DNA of 64,000 nt, taken from assembly GCF_964340395.1 (NCBI RefSeq), contig NC_135553.1, forward strand, positions 28,088,949 to 28,152,948. Reading direction: 5' to 3'. The position numbers and the translations under genes were made by a program. The notes below the pieces were generated by a model that did not search any database, was not told the DNA's origin, and saw only the letters and a list, made by a program, of their open reading frames with translations. Below are positions 1 through 64,000 of this stretch, in pieces. The DNA is from Glandiceps talaboti (Eukaryota > Hemichordata > Enteropneusta > Spengelidae). Within the stretch, counting starts at the first letter, position 1. The number at the start of each line of letters is the position of its first letter.

Positions 1-571
1 ATTGTTTATAGATAGATTACATTGAATAGACTGCTATCATCGTTTATAGATTACATTGAATAGACTGCTATCATTGTTTATAGATTACGTTGAATAGACT
101 GCTGTCATTGTTTATAGATTACATTGAATAGACTGCTGTCATTGTTTATAGATAGATTACGTTGAATGGACTGGTGTCATTGTTTATAGATTACATTGAA
201 TAGACTGCTATCATTGTTTATAGATTACGTTGTATAGACTGCTGTCATTGTTTATAGATAGATTACATTGAATAGACTGCTATCATTGTTTATAGATAGA
301 TTACGTTGAATAGACTGCTATCATTGTTTATAGATTGCATTGAATAGACTGCTGTCATTGTTTATAGATTACATTGAATAGACTGCTATCATTGTTTATA
401 GATTACGTTGAATAGACTGCTGTCATTGTTTATAGATAGATTACATTGAATAGACTGCTATCATTGTTTATAGATTACATTGAATAGACTGCTGTCATTG
501 TTTATAGATAGATTACATTGAATAGACTGCTATCATTGTTTATAGATTACATTGAATAAACTTCTATCATT
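1..571. repeat. 34/38-bp minisatellite
   Basis: About 16 tandem copies of a 34-bp unit containing tagattacattgaatagac; some copies carry an extra 4 bp (gatagatt instead of gatt), giving 38 bp. The array is already under way at base 1, so its left end lies outside the window. It ends in ...ctatcattg, where repeat family B starts. Confidence 0.95.
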
Positions 572-872
572 GGGCTCTGTCCATGCATGCATGCGTCAGT
601 GCACTGTCCGGAGTCATTTCTCGGAAATGACTGGATGGATTACTTGCAAACTTAGTACAAGGACAACACACTATGGCATGGCATACATATGCATGTCAAT
701 TCTTCACAGATGGCCATTTTGTTATGAATTTTTCATGTTCAAAGCCATTATGCAGACATGCCTGAACAGATCTCATTCAAAGTTGGTATAAAGACAATGT
801 TCTTTTACATACATATGCATGTGAATTTATGTCATGATATGATCCCAATATGTGGGTGGCCATTTTTTAACT
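572..872 (+). repeat. Fragment of interspersed repeat family B
   Basis: Matches the full copy at 8017-9009: a gggctctgtcc-type left part, then cttagtacaaggacaaca, acatatgcatgtcaatt, a 'ggccatttt' segment and cagatctcattcaaagttgg. It lacks the 5' hairpin and breaks off in 'ggccattttt', where family A starts. Non-coding; a short ORF here has no protein-like features. Confidence 0.75.
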
Positions 873-2285
873 GATTTTTAGCACAACTGAACTTGTTCAG
901 TAGTGCTATAGGGATCGCCCGGCGTCTGTCTGTCTGTGTGTGTGTGTGTGTGGATGTGTGTGTGTGTGTGTGTGTGTAAACAACTTAAAGTCAAAAACCG
1001 CTGAACCGATTGCCACGATATTTGGTGGGTCCATTACTTTGGGTGTCTAGTTGGGAAATTGTTCAAATCAAAATGATCGCATCACAGGTGTGTGATTTGG
1101 GTCAAAAAATGTGATTTTTGGTCAAAAAACTTAAACTCAGAAACTACTGGGCAGATTGGTGCGAAATTTGGTGGGAACATTCTTAAGGGGGTGTAAAGTA
1201 AGATTTGTTCATGACGGGATGATTCCATCAGTGATATGCAAATTAGGGCTAAAAATGTGTCTTTTTGGTTAAAAATCTATAATTCTAAAACTACTGAGCA
1301 GATTGGGCTGAAATTTAATGGGAATGTATCTAGGGATGTATGGACGAAGAAATATTAAGCATACCATGATTCCATGAGTGATATGCAAATTAGGTGTAAA
1401 AATGTTCATTTTTGGTCAAAAACTTATATCTCAAAAAGCACTTGGTCAATTAGTCTGAAACTTGGCAAGATGTTTCTGAAACTGTTATTCTGCAGATTTT
1501 CTTAAAAACATTTTGACAAAATTGGCCCTAGCAACCATGACCACACCCTTTAGCAACAACCAAATGACAGTATATTTTGGTCAAATAACATCATCTGGTA
1601 AGCAAGTGAGTAAACATTCAAAAAATGTATGCAAATACCCTAGCAACCATGACCACGCCCATAGCAACAGCCAAACGGTGGTGTATTTCACAAAGATAAC
1701 ACTAGGGTTTAATAGATAATTGAATAAACATCCAAAAAATGTATGTAAATTTGCATAGCAACAAGACCACGCCCATAACAACAGCCAAATAATCACGTAT
1801 ATTGCAAAGATAACAACAGGAATAGAAAGACAGATGAATAAACATTCAAAAAATGTATGCAAATACCCTAGTAACCATGACCACGCCCATAGCAACAGCC
1901 AAACGGTGGTGTATTTCACAAAGATAACAACAGGGTTTAATAGACAATTGAATAAACATTCAAAAAATGTATGTAAATTTTCCTAGCAACAAGACCACGC
2001 CCATAGCAACAGCCAAATGATCACGTATATTGCAAAGACAATATCAGGAATTCATACACAAGTGAACAAAAACATACACAAATGTATGCAAATATATCTA
2101 ACAACATGACCACGCCCATAGCAACAGCCAAATGATAGCATTTATCGTAAAGATAGCAACATGGTTGGATAGGCAACTGGATAGTTATTCAGCAAATAAA
2201 CACCTATTGTTAGCATAGACTAGCATATGGATAAACATTTTTAAAAACTACAGTTGTGCTACAACGCCATTGGCGGTATTTTTAA
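873..2285 (+). mobile_element. Family A non-autonomous element, copy 1 (most complete uninterrupted copy)
   Basis: Left end tttttagcacaactg, forming a hairpin with ttcagtagtgct shortly after; then a (TCTG)/(TG)n tract (925-976); then about 130-bp direct modules carrying gatatgcaaattagg and 'aactactgagcagattgg'; then about 115-bp modules carrying gaccacgcccatagcaac. The right end has cagttgtgct (2251-2260), the inverse of the left agcacaactg, followed by cgccattggcg. There is no transposase ORF, so it would need enzymes supplied elsewhere. Superfamily uncertain. Other copies: 10241, 15029, 22673, 52120. Confidence 0.75.
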
Positions 2286-2725
2286 TGAATGGACTGACAT
2301 GAATGGACTGATTTCTGTCAAACTTGGTACAAGGACAACACACTATGACATACATATGCATGTCAATTTATTTTGTGATACAATCCAATATGGCTGCTAG
2401 ACAGCCATTTTGTTACAAATATTTTTCATGTTCAAAGCCATTATGCAGACATACCATTGAACATTTTGTTATGATTTTTCCATGTTTGGGACCAGTACAC
2501 AGACATGCATGAACAATTTCCATTAAATCTTTATTTTAAAGACAATGTTCTATGATGTATATAATTATGTATATCAACTTGTGTCATGATATGATCCAAC
2601 AGGACTGCTAGGTAGCCATTCTGTTATGATGTTTTCATGTCTAGAGCCATTTGGAATCCAAACAGGGATCAATAGCTCCCAAACAGCGGGGACTATGTCA
2701 TCTATGATGGCTTGTTGTTTATACC
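2286..2725 (+). repeat. Family B repeat, second fragment
   Basis: Contains tcaaacttggtacaaggaca, acatacatatgcatgtcaat, the 'ccaatatggctgc' segment and two core modules, and ends with gcggggactatgtcat followed by 'gatggcttgt', the same right end as the copy at 8017-9009. The 5' hairpin and TCCG tract are missing. Confidence 0.75.
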
Positions 2726-4311
2726 TTACATATTTGGTAGCTGTTACTGTCTTGTGAGAACATAGAATGAAGTAGTGACAGGCTGTTATGTCTTTGAAAA
2801 TTGAGCTTTAATGTCCTGGAAAACATCTAACTACTAAAGTAATACAAAACACAAACTTTGGCTATCTTGGGGGCTACTCGGCACCACTTGCAGCTGGGAA
2901 GATCACCAGCAGGTGTAAGGAGTATAGGCTACCTGGGGAGATCACCAGCAGGTGTAAGGAGTTATAGGCTACCTGGGGAGATCCCGACAGATAGGTCCTA
3001 TGTGTGCTCCTGAATGCACAGTATTAGAAATCTGAAGAACACCCGGGGGGAGTCCAGCAGGTCCAGAGCATTTACAATAAGCCAGAGGAGCACCCGGGGG
3101 GGGGGGGGGGGGGTGACGACCCAGCAGTTGTCTCTAGCCTAGCCACCTGGGGAGATCCCGGCAGACATAGCTAGGTGATGAATTTGTTTTCGAAATGAGC
3201 TGAATGTATAGTATTCAGCTGACTGTAAACTGGACTCGGGTAATTGAACAAGGGGAAAAGGCCACTGTGGTAGTGCTGAGTAACCAAGTGAAGATTTACA
3301 GAACAGAGTGATACATAAGGCTGTATTAAAGCTGAAAGAATAAAAATGATAAATGACATTAATGACAGGCGATGGCATGTATAGTGCCAAAAGCTGAAAA
3401 GGATAGGACAAAGTTCTGGCAACAATGTCGAAGCCAAGGTACAACACTGCTAAAACAGGTAGCTATAATTGACACTGCAAAACCATTAAGTTCTGTAGAC
3501 TTGTGGCGACGAAAGTTCAATATGTCCCACTAAAAGCCTGATACACCCGAGTAAGCCAAGGTGGTGATGGGGAAAGTGGGTGGGTTTGACTTAGTATGCA
3601 GAGACAAATTTATGATGTTCTCTGTACCAGCTTGAACTAAACTGAGGCTTTGAACATGTGCTTGCTAATGTCAATAAAGGATTCTAAATGGGAAAATTAT
3701 GCATAGCACTTAATTAGTCTTCATATCATTGGATGCAAGGTAACCACAGTTCTACATGTATTTGACCACATAGTAAACATTCTGACAAATTCCTGTGCTG
3801 TCATTACATAATGTTCTGAAATGATGTACATGTACATCCTGAATGAACTGTGTGAATGTTTGATACATTAGGAACTCTCCGGGCTTATGGAAAATATTCT
3901 GTATAAAATGAAATAAAATAAATTTTACGATTTATAGATTACATTGCCTTGTATGATGGTCACATATATAGCAATCAATTTAAACTGTTATTTTTTGAAA
4001 CTTTAAACAATTGTAGCAGTTGGTAAAACCAGATTGGATTTACAAATGAAGGGAAACTTGTAAAAACATATTAGCTAAATTTACAAACATGATTCTATGC
4101 TAATTTTCAATGAAACACGAACAATATTATTAGGCCCAGTCTGCTGCCATCTAGTGGCAGCAAGTGAGCAACACAAGAGGTACACTTTCATCAATGCAGT
4201 TGGGTGAAATGGTTTAAAACAGTTTTCAGAATATATGGTTTACATTTTTTTAAAAACTTAAAATCAAAAATCAGGACCTAATTTCTATCTTGTTTTACCT
4301 TGCCTCACCAG
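2726..4311. other. Non-coding stretch upstream of exon 1 (low-copy imperfect repeats, G18 run)
   Basis: From 2871 to about 3175 there are imperfect copies of a block around 'acctggggagatc' with 'agcaggt', and an uninterrupted run of 18 G at 3096-3113. The rest to 4311 shows no cysteine-spaced exon, no credible start codon context and no recognised repeat. The last bases before exon 1 (ttaccttgcctcaccag) form a reasonable 3' splice site. Whether this is an intron or lies 5' of the gene cannot be decided; exon 1 begins in phase 1, so an upstream exon must exist. Confidence 0.6.
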
Positions 4312-63996
<59,685 letters not shown>

Positions 63997-64000
63997 GTAA

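Noticed and set aside
1581-1919. Minus-strand ORFs rich in 'LLLWAWSWLLGYLHTFFECL' type peptides (also 15765-16455 and 52646-52985)
   Set aside because: They are translations of the family A distal modules, recurring wherever that repeat occurs.
3139-3447. Two overlapping minus-strand ORFs of 102 and 88 codons
   Set aside because: No domain features, no splice context; they overlap in different frames.
1-4311. Search for the first exon, signal peptide or promoter of the EGF gene
   Set aside because: No cysteine-spaced exon, no ATG followed by a hydrophobic leader with a phase-1 donor, and no promoter element could be supported.

Overview
This window is eukaryotic animal DNA. It is AT-rich, has GT-AG introns, dense microsatellites and minisatellites and short non-autonomous transposon-like repeats, and contains no bacterial gene organisation. 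I read a single gene, on the + strand and open at both ends: 27 small exons (4312 to 63996), each encoding one EGF-like domain and nothing else. Every intron is phase 1, so the exons are interchangeable modules. The 27 exons sum to 3,315 coding nt (1,105 codons). No start codon, signal peptide, stop codon, transmembrane segment or poly(A) signal belonging to this gene is visible. The host is probably a marine invertebrate with minisatellite-rich introns (lophotrochozoan- or lancelet-like); the sequence alone does not let me place it further.

The encoded protein is an unusual EGF array. Every domain has eight cysteines, in the spacing C-x4-C-x5-C-x6-C-x4-C-x-C-x2-C-x5-C, instead of the six of a classical EGF. 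The two extra cysteines sit in the loop before classical Cys4 and exactly where the near-invariant glycine after Cys5 should be. The simplest reading is a secreted, stiff extracellular rod with a fourth disulfide per module. The visible part has one lysine, no histidine, no tryptophan and no N-x-S/T sequon, but it has several Notch-type O-fucose and O-glucose consensus sites. Exons 8-11 and 17-20 look like paralogous blocks, showing growth by multi-exon duplication.

Layout: 1-4311 holds repeats and no exon I can see. Exons 1-16 lie at 4312-26871, mostly with introns of 0.4-4 kb. Intron 16 is 11.6 kb, almost all one 28-bp minisatellite. Exons 17-24 lie at 38431-53163, with large 42-bp and 52-bp arrays in introns 21 and 22. 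Intron 24 (8.4 kb) is a 27-bp minisatellite that stays open on both strands and produces long but spurious ORFs. Exons 25-27 close the window, the last one four bases from its end. About 31 kb, nearly half the window, is minisatellite, in about 14 unrelated families, typically one per intron.

The most unusual points are the uniform eight-cysteine EGF variant; three places where a splice site and adjoining exon sequence were tandemly duplicated (exon 14 donor, exon 15 donor, exon 19 acceptor), two of them in frame and able to give optional 30- and 23-residue insertions; the hierarchical structure of the 11-kb array; and three sequence-unrelated repeat families that share one build (5' hairpin, then microsatellite, then 100-150-bp tandem core modules).
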